This document shows positions 21,712 to 31,157 of a stretch of 64,000 nt of DNA, piece after piece. Position 1 is the stretch's first letter, and every line of letters starts with the position of its first letter. The notes beneath the pieces are model-generated. The model was not told the origin of the DNA, did not search any database, and worked only from the letters and a program-made list of their open reading frames with translations. The stretch covers positions 806,001-870,000 of the forward strand of contig NC_018206.1 in the NCBI RefSeq assembly GCF_000219625.1. Direction: 5' to 3'. The DNA comes from Zymoseptoria tritici IPO323 (taxonomy: Eukaryota; Ascomycota; Dothideomycetes; Mycosphaerellales; Mycosphaerellaceae). The translations under genes were made by a program, and so were the position numbers.

Positions 21712-22198
21712 GGCTGTGGTTGTCGATGTTGCTGCGTCGCAGTTCAGTTCTTAAAAGCGAAGTCAAAGAAAGCTGGAAAACGAAGTGGGAAGGGCTTCGT
21801 GGGCTTGGCGCGGCAGGAGCGACGGATAGTGCCGTTATGACGCCTGAGGCAGGATCGAAGCACCTACCAGGGGCCATGCTCGTGAATATTCACGCACATG
21901 AGCTAGCGCGGGAATGTATCGCACCAATGGGATAGACACATGAGTATTGCAACGCAAATTAGCAGCGTTGAGCGCGTGAAAATGAAGTAAATTGAGAGGC
22001 AATCACACTGAATGCATACACGGTCTCAACGCTTGAAGCACTGTCGCAATGCCATAGAGCCTTGCAATTCACCAATGGCGGTACAGGGGCCATGCTATTT
22101 ACAAAAAGTCATGCCTCAGGCAAGCACATGTCGTCCACGGCTGCCACCTTAGGCTGACACCGACCTCGACTTCGTTCCCCTCGACATCAATATACACC
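21712..22198. other. Divergent promoter rps9 / telobox Myb gene
   Basis: 487 bp shared by two genes reading outward. No TTAGGG motif was seen here. Confidence 0.45.
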
Positions 22199-23995
22199 AT
22201 GCCATGCAGGATGGCGTCCGGCAAACATGTGCCGGACTCAGCAGCCTACCGTCCGACGTCTCTCAACTTCATCAATCATCCGAACCCCATCGAACCGCAT
22301 GCACAAATACAGAAACACCCTTTAAATGGAACGCCTCGCCTTGAGAATGCGCGCTTGGAGGACATATTCGACTTGATACTGGAGCCAAGTGCTGAGAGGC
22401 CAGCCAAACGTAAGAAGGTGGCCGACAATAATGTACTGGATTTGCCGAGACCGACTGTTAGAAATCAGGCGAAGCGATTGAGGATTCCGCCGACACTTTC
22501 TGGATTGCATCAGCCTCCGCCTGATGCCCGACTCCTGCCATCGATCAATGTAGAGAAGCCTCATGCGCCAACTTTACCGCAGAAGGAGAATATCCCGGAC
22601 TCAGCTCGACCAGAACAGGTCATCGTGGAGAAGCAGGTTCCACCCCCAGCCACTAGGGAAGACACGTCCGCAGAGAAAACGACCAAGTCGCAGACCAAGC
22701 GTTTGAAGCGACATCGATGGACGGAGCAAGAAACTGGAGATCTCTTGAAAGGCGTGGCAAAGTTCGGCATTGGAAATTGGACGAAAATATTGAATTGTCC
22801 GGATTACGATTTCGGGAAACGCACAGCAATGGATCTAAAGGATCGCTTCCGGGTCTATTGTCCAAACGACTATAAGAATGGAAGAAGTCGAGAAGCTGGG
22901 AAGCGTGCAACTATTGAGGTGGTCGAGAAAGTGTCAGTGCAGGCGACTGAAATGCCGGCTGAGCGCACTGATAATAATTTGAAGGAAAAGGATGCTACTA
23001 GAGCCAGGAGGACTCGGGTCGTTGATTCTGCACCGCATCGTGTGACCACTTCGAAGTTGAAAAGCTTAGGGATCGATGAACCTTTTGCGAAAGCAGAGAG
23101 GCGGCCACGGCACGGCTATACTACTGAAGAAGACGAGGCGATTTTGAAAGGCTTCCGGAAGCACGGCAATTCGTGGGTGAGCATCAGATCTGATCCCAGT
23201 CTAGGTCTCTCGCATCGTAAAGCTACGGATCTACGAGATCGCATGAGGACGAAGTTCACAGAAGAATTTGCCAAAGCAGGTCTTACTCCGCGACCAGAGA
23301 AGGCTGCCGAGGTGGCACCAAAAGCTGGCTCTCCGCCCGTAAACCAGGCAACCGAGCAAAGGCTAGCTTCACGGTACACTCACGACGATCATGCGCAACA
23401 GAATACCGCTGTTTCCGCTCCGACGACAAATTCGACCACCACGGCAAGGAGTACAGTCCTTCACGACCGACAACGGCATATGCAACCCTTCCACTACACC
23501 CTCGATGACATATTCCTCGGCACGCCTTCCTCATTCAACGATGACTACGACTATACCGAGCCCGACGCCTCCTCTGAGCCGATCGTCCTTGATCGCGGGA
23601 TTCTCGACTGGGCAACAGCAGACGCTGCGAGGACGAGCGCTGCCATGACTTCGAATGCTGACTCTGCTCGAGATGGCGCTACCGCGCGGGATGTCGTGAC
23701 AAACTCTGGAGGCATCGATCCACTGATGACTCTGGTCCTCCCTCGACCACATGGATTGCGGCCGTCTACCATTGTCCAGTCCACTCACTCCAGCCACAAC
23801 ACCAACCCGAATACTACCACTTCGCTGCCATCACTCGCGGATCTGCTACCGATGGACTATACGAATGGCAACACTTCATCGGAGCAATTGGAGCTGCCAT
23901 CTCTGATGCAATGGTATAACAACACTCTATCAGAAGATCGAGGAACGACAACAGCGGGAGGTGTGAATTTGACATTGGAAGAGCTGCTGAGTTGA
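22199..23995 (+). CDS. Two-Myb telobox protein, Teb1/Tay1-like
   Basis: Single exon, 598 aa. Two Myb-type DNA-binding domains: about residues 171-221 (H-R-W-T-E-Q-E-T ... D-L-K-D-R-F-R) and 304-352 (Y-T-T-E-E-D-E-A-I-L ... D-L-R-D-R-M-R). Both carry the telobox-type third helix x-D-L-K/R-D-R, known from proteins that bind TTAGGG-like repeats. A protein with two such domains matches fission yeast Teb1 and Yarrowia Tay1, which bind telomeric or promoter TTAGGG motifs. The rest is low-complexity and probably disordered. Met5 at 22211 is an alternative start. Role at telomeres versus at promoters (histone or ribosomal genes) cannot be decided here. Confidence 0.8.
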   Translation: MPCRMASGKHVPDSAAYRPTSLNFINHPNPIEPHAQIQKHPLNGTPRLENARLEDIFDLILEPSAERPAKRKKVADNNVLDLPRPTVRNQAKRLRIPPTLSGLHQPPPDARLLPSINVEKPHAPTLPQKENIPDSARPEQVIVEKQVPPPATREDTSAEKTTKSQTKRLKRHRWTEQETGDLLKGVAKFGIGNWTKILNCPDYDFGKRTAMDLKDRFRVYCPNDYKNGRSREAGKRATIEVVEKVSVQATEMPAERTDNNLKEKDATRARRTRVVDSAPHRVTTSKLKSLGIDEPFAKAERRPRHGYTTEEDEAILKGFRKHGNSWVSIRSDPSLGLSHRKATDLRDRMRTKFTEEFAKAGLTPRPEKAAEVAPKAGSPPVNQATEQRLASRYTHDDHAQQNTAVSAPTTNSTTTARSTVLHDRQRHMQPFHYTLDDIFLGTPSSFNDDYDYTEPDASSEPIVLDRGILDWATADAARTSAAMTSNADSARDGATARDVVTNSGGIDPLMTLVLPRPHGLRPSTIVQSTHSSHNTNPNTTTSLPSLADLLPMDYTNGNTSSEQLELPSLMQWYNNTLSEDRGTTTAGGVNLTLEELLS

Positions 23996-25054
23996 GAGCA
24001 CGGTCGATCATCTGTTCTGACCACGGACCACGACGGACCACGAGCAAACATTTTCTTGGCCTGTGCCTGAATGTTCTTCCGCCCTTGTCTTCCCGAGGAT
24101 CAACCATCAACGAGCCGAAATGTCGGTATCATCGCCAAGACTTCAACCTGCTCGCGCGCCCTGTACAGGGCATGGACCGGGGGGTACGCTCTGCCCCTCC
24201 CACAATCCTCTCGCTCCCCTCTCGTCGGGAAGTCGTTGCTGAGTGGATTGCAATCTAGGAGAGAAGCCATGCTCTTTGCCATTGTGAGGAGTGCTCGAGC
24301 AGGTCCATCACCTCGATAGCAGGGATGTCCCAGGAAGAAGCGAACAGCCGAAAAGCGATTTTATCGATGTGGACATCCCGACACTGACAGCGGAAATGTT
24401 TCCTCCGACGTCGTTCGTTGCAGCGATACGTCGTATCGGCCTTTGGAGAGTCGCAATCTTCGCCAGTGAGTTGCAGTACCCTGCATTATCAGTCGCTTTT
24501 CCATTGGCTCATCGACACGTGTGCTCGCGATGGAGTCTCGCTCTAACACCGAGACGGGGCAAGTGTAGTGGATATGACGGAATGCCAATGGCTGAATCCT
24601 GACGACGACCACGACCCCTCTTCCTTCGACAACTTCATGCGCATCGCATTGCCTCTCAGGTTGTTTGAAGAGGGGCATTGTATATTGAGTGCCTAACAGC
24701 ACAGAGCTGGACTTTTAACACCTGCTCCAATGAGGCACAGTATCGACCGGATGCGCCTGGAGACATCTTACGCTGTTGTCATCATAACACGAGGGAGCGA
24801 CAAGGTACAGCCATTGAGGGAAATGCAACCAGACTGCGAACGGTCCCCACGATGTGGGACCTGACGAGGCTATGCCAGTCTAAAGGTACCTTGTTATCAC
24901 ATACCCTGCAAACAATTCACGTATCTCTGTTGGGATATACTATTCTCCACTACCATCGTCTCTTCTTTGGAGCATAGCACTATCCTCTCTCAGCACTTCC
25001 ACATTGCCATCTTTCCCTTGGCCCAGTCCTACCAGACCTTCCACCTTCGTCAAT
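23996..25054. other. Intergenic, about 1 kb
   Basis: Short ORFs only. It forms the 3' region of the Myb gene and the promoter of the Zn2Cys6 gene. No repeat or RNA gene recognised. Confidence 0.4.
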
Positions 25055-27550
25055 ATGCTGACAAAACAAGAACCTTCCGTCGAACCAATCGACCGAGCGC
25101 GAGCTTACAAGTCCCGCAACAAACGACCCTGCGACTTTTGCCGGTACAAGAAAGCTGCCTGTCATCTGGAGACTGCGCCGCCCTGCGAGTTATGTGTTCG
25201 CTATGGAAAGGAATGCACATTCGTCGAATCGCCTGCGAAGAGGAGGAGACCGAATGAGCAGACTCGAAACGCCGCTATCGAAGACATCAAGGCCAATCTG
25301 AGCTTGTCAAGAGAGATTTGTTCGGATACAGGCCGGAATCCTTCGATATATGGACATGACAGCAACCATGCGAGGACGGCCGGCATGGATCTTTACCCAC
25401 CGCCGCCATTGCATCACCAAGATCATTTACTATCGTGGGAAGCCGGACTACCTTCCTTCGCGATGGATCCGACACTGGCCCAGGACTTTCCCTTTGACCC
25501 GCAATTGTTCGCCGAACCTCTGGCTTTCGACACATTTGAACCAGCTTCTGCATCAGCTTCCTCGACTCTCACATTTCAGAGCCCGGATATCTTCTCTCAC
25601 GCCAGTCATGAGTCGACCGATAGCTTGACATCTCCTCCTTCGCAATGTGCAGGATTCCTGCCAGCGCTGACCTTCGAGTCCACCGCTTTCGAGCCGTCGC
25701 CTGAACGAGAACACGCCTCGTACGTCCAGATCGTAGGAATCAGTGGCGAGCTGGATCCGTGCCTGCTGTCGAAGTACGAGTACGACGAGGACAATGAGAC
25801 GAAGCATCATGATTTCAAGATTCGCAAGACCTCCGCGGTATCGGAGGAACATGCAGGAAAGACGACAGCTGATCAAACGTTCCTCCTTGTCAAGTCCAAA
25901 ACTTACTCTACGTCCGGTGCGTTTCACTGGCGTCAAGATCTGGAAAAACTTGTCCCGTCAGCACAAGGCGCCGGCCTCGTCGATCTATTCTACAAACACA
26001 TCCACCCGGTTCTCCCAATTCTTCCACAATCCACATTCTCCAGCACCTCACCATCGGAATCGGAGTTCCCACCTCATTTGTCGGCCGCTGTATACGCTCA
26101 CGCCCTTTCGTTCGTCCCTTCGGACGCTCATCCCTCCATTGCGCAACCTTCAAAGAGTGGCCAATTGCAAGAAAGACTCTTAGCCTTTTCCTACGCTGCA
26201 CTCCAATCCGCAATCCAAACACCGGACGTGACTGTCATCCAGACGCTCCTTCTTCATCTCAAACGAGGACACGATTCTGGTGCGCTCGACTCAGCCTCGA
26301 CCAGCCCGCACAGCCGTCTCCCGCACGAGACCGATGCGGCGAAGTGGACGATGATGTGTCAAACTCTCGGCCTTGCTCAAGGCCTTGGTCTAGACCAGAA
26401 TTGTGCATCGTGGACGACTATATCCCGTGCTGAGAGGAAGTTGCGTAAGAGACTGGCTTGGGCAGTGTGGGTGACCGAGAAGTGGTTGGCCACTGGACTG
26501 GGTCGACGAAGTCTCAGTGGGAAGATTGGAGAAGATTGGGAGGTGCCTTACCTTACGGCAAAGGACTTCCATGAAGATGGAGGCAGAGGTGGTCAAGAAG
26601 CCGATGCTCACGATAGCTTGTCACCTGCGCCGTCGTCCTCGCCAAAGAATATACTTAGCAGCAAGAAGAGAAAGTGGGATAGTGAGGAGACGGAGGTGAA
26701 AGAAGCTGATCCAGGACACTTCATCCACCTCTGTACGCTGACAGAGATCGTCGATGACATTCTCACGGAGCTGTATTCTCCGACGGCAATGAGGACACTA
26801 GCAGGAAATTTGGAGAATACGCTCGAAGTTGCGAAGCCATTACGACTGAGGCTCGGAGAGTGGCATCGAGGATTGCCCGCGGACTTGTCGGCGACATTGA
26901 CTACCACGGCTAGCACTGCGACCTCTCCATCATCCGCTCTCACACCATCCATTGTCGAACAAGCTTCAGGCCCATCAACGGCATCCCTAGACCATTCAGC
27001 ATCGCCGATTGTTGAGAAGACATCGACCTCTCCAGCGACCTCACCGTCTAGCTGCTTACCCTCCATGTCGCCAGAGGGGACGACTCTCCACTACGCCACT
27101 GCCCAGCCTTCCGTCCCGTACACATCACTACACCTCTCCTACATCACCGCCAAGATTCTCATTTTCCGAGCCCTCCTACGAGCGTCCGCGTCTCTGTCCA
27201 TACCCAAAGACAACGCATACTGTCCCGCTCTCGAAGCGCTTCGTGTCGGGTCTCTTGCCACCGCCCACGAAATCATATCCTTCGTCAGCAATCTCCCGCC
27301 CCAGGCATATGCTTCTGCCTTGTGGCCGGCCTATGCCACGCAGCAGATCGGGACTGCGTCGAGCTTTTTACTTCTGCTCGCGCACACAACGGACGGTGGG
27401 CATGGAGCAGAGGCGAGGGAGGTGGTAATGGAGTGGACAGACGTACTTCGGGCGAGGGCCCCACAATTTGGCGTGCTGAGAAGTGGACTGAACATCGTGG
27501 AGCACGGAATGGAAAGACTGCCTGGCAACATGGGAAAGAGTGAACGGTAG
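25055..27550 (+). CDS. Zn(II)2Cys6 transcription factor with fungal_trans domain
   Basis: Single exon, 831 aa from the ATG at 25055 (M-L-T-K-Q-E-P-S); an upstream in-frame ATG at 25004 is less likely. The binuclear zinc cluster C-x2-C-x6-C-x7-C-x2-C-x6-C uses Cys26, 29, 36, 44, 47 and 54 and is followed by a basic K-R-R-R-P linker. The middle region holds the fungal transcription factor domain (Y-K-H-I-H-P-V-L-P-I-L near 310; W-A-V-W-V-T-E-K-W-L-A-T-G-L-G-R-R near 480). Acidic and Ser-rich stretches may activate transcription. It converges on the repeat-peptide precursor gene with only 193 bp between stops, so it is a candidate pathway regulator, though it could be unrelated. Confidence 0.9.
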   Translation: MLTKQEPSVEPIDRARAYKSRNKRPCDFCRYKKAACHLETAPPCELCVRYGKECTFVESPAKRRRPNEQTRNAAIEDIKANLSLSREICSDTGRNPSIYGHDSNHARTAGMDLYPPPPLHHQDHLLSWEAGLPSFAMDPTLAQDFPFDPQLFAEPLAFDTFEPASASASSTLTFQSPDIFSHASHESTDSLTSPPSQCAGFLPALTFESTAFEPSPEREHASYVQIVGISGELDPCLLSKYEYDEDNETKHHDFKIRKTSAVSEEHAGKTTADQTFLLVKSKTYSTSGAFHWRQDLEKLVPSAQGAGLVDLFYKHIHPVLPILPQSTFSSTSPSESEFPPHLSAAVYAHALSFVPSDAHPSIAQPSKSGQLQERLLAFSYAALQSAIQTPDVTVIQTLLLHLKRGHDSGALDSASTSPHSRLPHETDAAKWTMMCQTLGLAQGLGLDQNCASWTTISRAERKLRKRLAWAVWVTEKWLATGLGRRSLSGKIGEDWEVPYLTAKDFHEDGGRGGQEADAHDSLSPAPSSSPKNILSSKKRKWDSEETEVKEADPGHFIHLCTLTEIVDDILTELYSPTAMRTLAGNLENTLEVAKPLRLRLGEWHRGLPADLSATLTTTASTATSPSSALTPSIVEQASGPSTASLDHSASPIVEKTSTSPATSPSSCLPSMSPEGTTLHYATAQPSVPYTSLHLSYITAKILIFRALLRASASLSIPKDNAYCPALEALRVGSLATAHEIISFVSNLPPQAYASALWPAYATQQIGTASSFLLLLAHTTDGGHGAEAREVVMEWTDVLRARAPQFGVLRSGLNIVEHGMERLPGNMGKSER

Positions 27551-27743
27551 AGATATCCGCATTGATTCATCCAATGTCTCCACCACACCAATATTGCAAG
27601 TCCTCCTCCAAAGCAATCCTCAAACCAAAAGCCTCCCTCCACGCTGTCACTCGACGGACCTCCACGTGTGCCAACATCCTCATCCATCCTTGAGGGATCA
27701 ATAGTCAACAAGGATCGCAGAAGCCTTTGCCGAAATCTTCGTC

Positions 27744-28236
27744 TCACTTGCCCAGCCAGACCTCCGAGTCTGGACGGTCCTCGTCTCGCTTTGCAAACCA
27801 GACCTCCGAGTCTGTAAGAGGGTCTTTGGGCCCGTCTCGCTTTCCCAGCCAGACCTCCGAGTCTGGACGGTCCTCGTCTCGCTTTGCAAACCAGACCTCC
27901 GAGTCTGTAAGAGGGTCTTTGGGCCCGTCTCGCTTGCCCAGCCAGACCTCCGAGTCTGGACGGTCCTCGTCTCGCTTTGCAAACCAGACCTCCGAGTCTG
28001 TAAGAGGGTCTTTGGGCCCGTCTCGCTTTCCCAGCCAGACCTCCGAGTCTGGACGGTCCTCGTCTCGCTTTGCAAACCAGACCTCCGAGTCTGTAAGAGG
28101 GTCTTTGGGCCCGTCTCGCTTGCCCAGCCAGACCTCCGAGTCTGGACGGTCCTCGTCTCGCTTTGCAAACCAGACCTCCGAGTCTGTAAGAGGGTCTTTG
28201 GGCCCGTCTCGCTTTCCCAGCCAGACCTCCGAGTCT
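27744..28236. repeat. 93-bp minisatellite inside the precursor gene
   Basis: About five and a third near-perfect copies of a 93-bp unit (31 codons). Each unit contains two copies of CAGACCTCCGAGTCTG, itself an imperfect palindrome with 5-6 bp arms. Successive units alternate at one silent position (TTTCCC versus TTGCCC on the plus strand; Gly codon GGA versus GGC), so the true period is a 186-bp dimer present three times. Both other long frames stay open only because the unit is a multiple of three. Confidence 0.95.
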
Positions 28237-28451
28237 GGACGATCCTCTTTCGTGTCTTCATGTCTTTTGCGGGACCAGAGAATGTTGTCCGGGCCATGCT
28301 CCTCGGCGACGGCGATTTTACCTGCGGCTGGGTCGACGTGAGCTTGTGCACCGCTTGGTATGTCTCAAATGCGAGGGGTTTCACCTTCCAAAGGAACAGC
28401 AAAGCCCTGAGTCAGCAAAAAAGCTGTGGCGAGGACGGTCTTGATCTGCAT
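27744..28451 (-). CDS. Secreted Kex2-repeat precursor, RiPP candidate
   Basis: Two exons, 28451-28385 and 28321-27744, with a 63-bp intron (donor GTGAAA, acceptor CAG; a CAG 6 bp earlier also keeps frame), 214 aa. Exon 1 encodes a signal peptide (M-Q-I-K-T-V-L-A-T-A-F-L-L-T-Q-G-F-A). Exon 2 encodes a short pro-region with one divergent copy (N-I-L-W-S-R-K-R). Then come eleven repeats containing D-S-E-V-W: six ending L-G-K-R and five ending F-A-K-R, alternating. Linkers are acidic (D-E-D-R-P and D-G-P-K-D-P-L-T). K-R pairs fit Kex2 cleavage in the secretory pathway, releasing peptides whose C-terminal V-W-L-G or V-W-F-A is the likely core, as YAIG precedes KR in ustiloxin. The last copy ends in K then TGA where others have CGA. 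Confidence 0.82.
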
Positions 28452-30030
28452 GTTGGCGATAATGCTGGCAAGGTATCGATTCAGAAAGATTGAGTCGGAA
28501 AGATGCTCCTTGAGTTGGAGTGGTGACCAGAGTCGATCGATGGATTGACAGTGCTGGATGTGAGAGAGAGCGGCGATATCGACCACCTTTTATGTTTCGT
28601 ATCACGCCCATCTCGAGCACGCTTTGCGTGAATGTGTGTCATGTTCGCGCCCACGAGCTTCTGATCGATGTTCGCACCCGAAGACAAGGGGTCAACTTCG
28701 GGCTGTATTCGGTCCAGTGTCACTCCCATGTGATTGTCAGCGCACACGATACGTCTTGGAAGGTCGACTGCAGGATTGCTTGTCGACTTCACACCGCACA
28801 TTGCCACGATCTTGACGTCCATCGTGCGTTGCATGGGTCGGTAAATCGCGCACTGCTCGCTGAGAGAGAGAAGTTCTCTCACAGGATCGAAGGGCAGATA
28901 CTCACCAGTACCTTAGGAGATTGCACCGGCTCCAGACTCGGAGAATAACATGAAGTCTTTGGACTACGAACGAACCGAAGGACCCGCCGTTTCTGGCACA
29001 AACTCTATTACGACGACACACCGTCGTGCGGCGCATCGCATTCACATTGGCGACCCAGTGTTAGGAAAGGCTACTCAAGCGATCAGTGATCACCGGCAGA
29101 CCACGAAACTGCCGATTCGTGGACAACGCCGATCAAGTGATGAGCCATGGCACTGCATTGGAAGCCATCAAGGCATCGAGCCATCGAGCCAACGAGCGAG
29201 TCTGGCTTCGCGCGCGCCAAAATCCTTGTTGTACACTCCGAGTCGCCATTTATGTGTACCGGCGACCGGGGAACCCATTGGAAGCCGAGCTGTTGCCAAG
29301 GTAGTCGCTACTCATAGAGCAATGGTGCCATCTGACGACACTGCACTCTCATCCAGGTTTTGTGCTCGGAGCTTCACAGAAGATCACTCCCGCAGTCAGC
29401 CCGACTTCGGCTTTTCGTCGCTCCTGGTGTTCACTGGTTGTGCTGCCCTTGCAGTGCATGACGCTCGCTCTCAGTTGCCAGAGAGATGCACACTGTACAG
29501 AACTGCCGAACTCGTTATTTGCTCATCGACCACGTGAGACTTGGTGGCATCATGGCACCAGGAGCTTCCATCCCGGGAAACACCTGGTGGAGGGGTCGAG
29601 TTCCGTCATCGACTGCCATCTGATGTGATTGCATCACGCAGACTTCCTTGCCTCGAATCCTTACCTCCATTCGTGGGCGACACAAAGCAACTCGTGACCA
29701 GCACCGCTCGAGCGCCGAGGTTCTCCAGGTCATTCCATGCGGGGAGTGTGCTCCAGCTGCAAAGGGAGGCCTTGGACTTGGGTACCACACCGTTGATCCC
29801 AAATGAACCATGCTCAAGAGTCGTGGACCACCGCTCAGAGCCGGCACAAGTACGGCTTTCGAAGCAGGTCCTGGACGTTCGCCTGCACCTCAGCGTCGCT
29901 CGATCGCTATTGACAGTCTACAGCTCGCCCTTCCAGTTTTCCTCAGCCGCGATTGCTTCATTCTTTCCTCCTTCGAGAACGCTTGCTTTCAATTGTTCTC
30001 CCACTGTTCCCGTTCGATTCAGTATTCAGG
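28452..30030. other. 1.6-kb divergent region, precursor to UstYa gene
   Basis: Shared upstream region of the two outward-reading RiPP-locus genes. ORFs up to 195 aa are present, but their composition is not protein-like and no HxxHC, signal peptide or other domain was found. Likely a bidirectional regulatory region. Confidence 0.45.
28585..28593 (-). promoter_or_regulatory. TATA-like box of the precursor gene
   Basis: CATAAAAGG on the minus strand, about 135 bases upstream of the ATG at 28451. The spacing suits a fungal promoter with a leader of around 100 nt. No conserved regulator site was identified. Confidence 0.4.
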
Positions 30031-31157
30031 ATGGCATACGACGAATACGTGCCAGTCTCTCCGTCCGAAGAGTCTTTCACCAAAGAGGAGTGGCCGAGCG
30101 ACACTCAATGGCCACTACAAGCCAAACGATTCCGCTGGCAGCGACCTCTCGTGATCGGCCTGGCCGTCTGTTCTGTGATCGCGCTGTACACCTGGATCGT
30201 CCTCTACGCAGCTTCAATTTGGTGGGCGGAGAAGATGCTACACGGTGCAGATGTAGTCGACAGTACGTTTGAAGATCTCTCGTCTCTGTCCTCCCTACTG
30301 ATCAATGCGATCAATCGACAGCGCCGCTGAGACCGTGAATGCGATACCAGTCTAAAGCCTTCGAACACAAGCATTGGGCGAAAGACTACCCATTGGCGGG
30401 ATATCCTTCAGACGAACTGGATGCCCGCTGGATCGAGCTGCAGAAGAGTATGGTTCCGTACATACTCTCATACACTGGCTCAGCGAGACTGACGTACTCC
30501 CAGCCTTCTATACCGAAGTTCCCGTTGAGTACATGGAGAAGATCGGCAAAACAGACGAGGGTGTCCAATTACCAAACGGGAACTACGCCGCATCGTACTC
30601 TGTCATGCACCTCTTGCATTGCGTGGTACGTCGATGTCAAACAATCCGACATTCTGCGACGCAATCGTGGCTGATTTCTTCTTCTTCCTTGGCATTAGCA
30701 ACGGCTCCAGCAGTCGTATTTCCCCGACGTATACTTCCCCAATATGACCGAGCGAGAAGAATTTCTCCAGCTCGAACACAACCGTACGTTTCCCACCACC
30801 CCAACCCATCCTATCCGACGAAATTCCCCCATCACTAAGACCATTCTTGCTCCAGTCCACTGCATTCACATGCTCGCCGACTCGGTGATGTGCAATGCCG
30901 ACGTGGTGCCCGTACCAATAGTCTGGAGAGACAAAACCCCCATGCCCACGGGCGACTTCAACGTGGCACACGAGTGTGTCGATTGGGATTTGCTGCACGA
31001 GGGCATGTTGGAGAAGCGGATCGATCCGTGGGAGAAGGGCACATTTGTGCATCCGATCTTTGGGGAGGTGACGAGTCATGTGGGAGAGAATCGTATTGGG
31101 TTTGGAGAGCCGGGGAATATCTTGAAGAAGGATAAGGATGGGAAGTGGATTGTATGA
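30031..31157 (+). CDS. UstYa-family (DUF3328) peptide-modifying oxidase
   Basis: Five exons (30031-30262, 30358-30447, 30504-30625, 30699-30783, 30856-31157), 276 aa. UstYa-family proteins catalyse oxidative macrocyclisation of ribosomal peptides and use two HxxHC motifs for copper. Seen here: a short cytosolic N-terminus, one transmembrane helix (about 39-64), the segment G-Y-P-S-D-E-L-D-A-R-W (92-102), H-L-L-H-C (143-147), H-N-L-H-C (175-179) and the closing H-E-C-V-D-W-D. Both HxxHC motifs are intact, and the second exists only after splicing intron 4 (30784-30855). Intron 1 (30263-30357) uses the strong donor GTACGT but an AAG acceptor, its weakest point. Membrane topology puts the catalytic part in the secretory lumen, where the precursor would pass. 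Confidence 0.85.

Noticed and set aside
27744..28236. CRISPR array
   Set aside because: Units are contiguous, with no unique spacers, and lie inside a eukaryotic coding sequence.
27727..28341. 204-codon plus-strand ORF across the repeat array
   Set aside because: It has no signal peptide or processing sites and is open only because the repeat unit is a multiple of three. The minus-strand spliced frame has a signal peptide and regular KR sites.
27698..28402. 234-codon minus-strand ORF with R-R motifs
   Set aside because: It overlaps the real gene in another frame and its start lies inside the proposed intron. Its dibasic R-R sites come from the same repeat, but there is no secretion signal.
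27744..28451. Alpha-factor-type mating pheromone precursor
   Set aside because: The repeats lack the W-C...G-x-P-C-W-like pattern of filamentous ascomycete pheromones. There are two alternating peptides, and a UstYa gene is adjacent.
28950..29537. 195-codon plus-strand ORF between the two RiPP genes
   Set aside because: No domain or signal peptide; composition is not protein-like and no start context or intron supports it.
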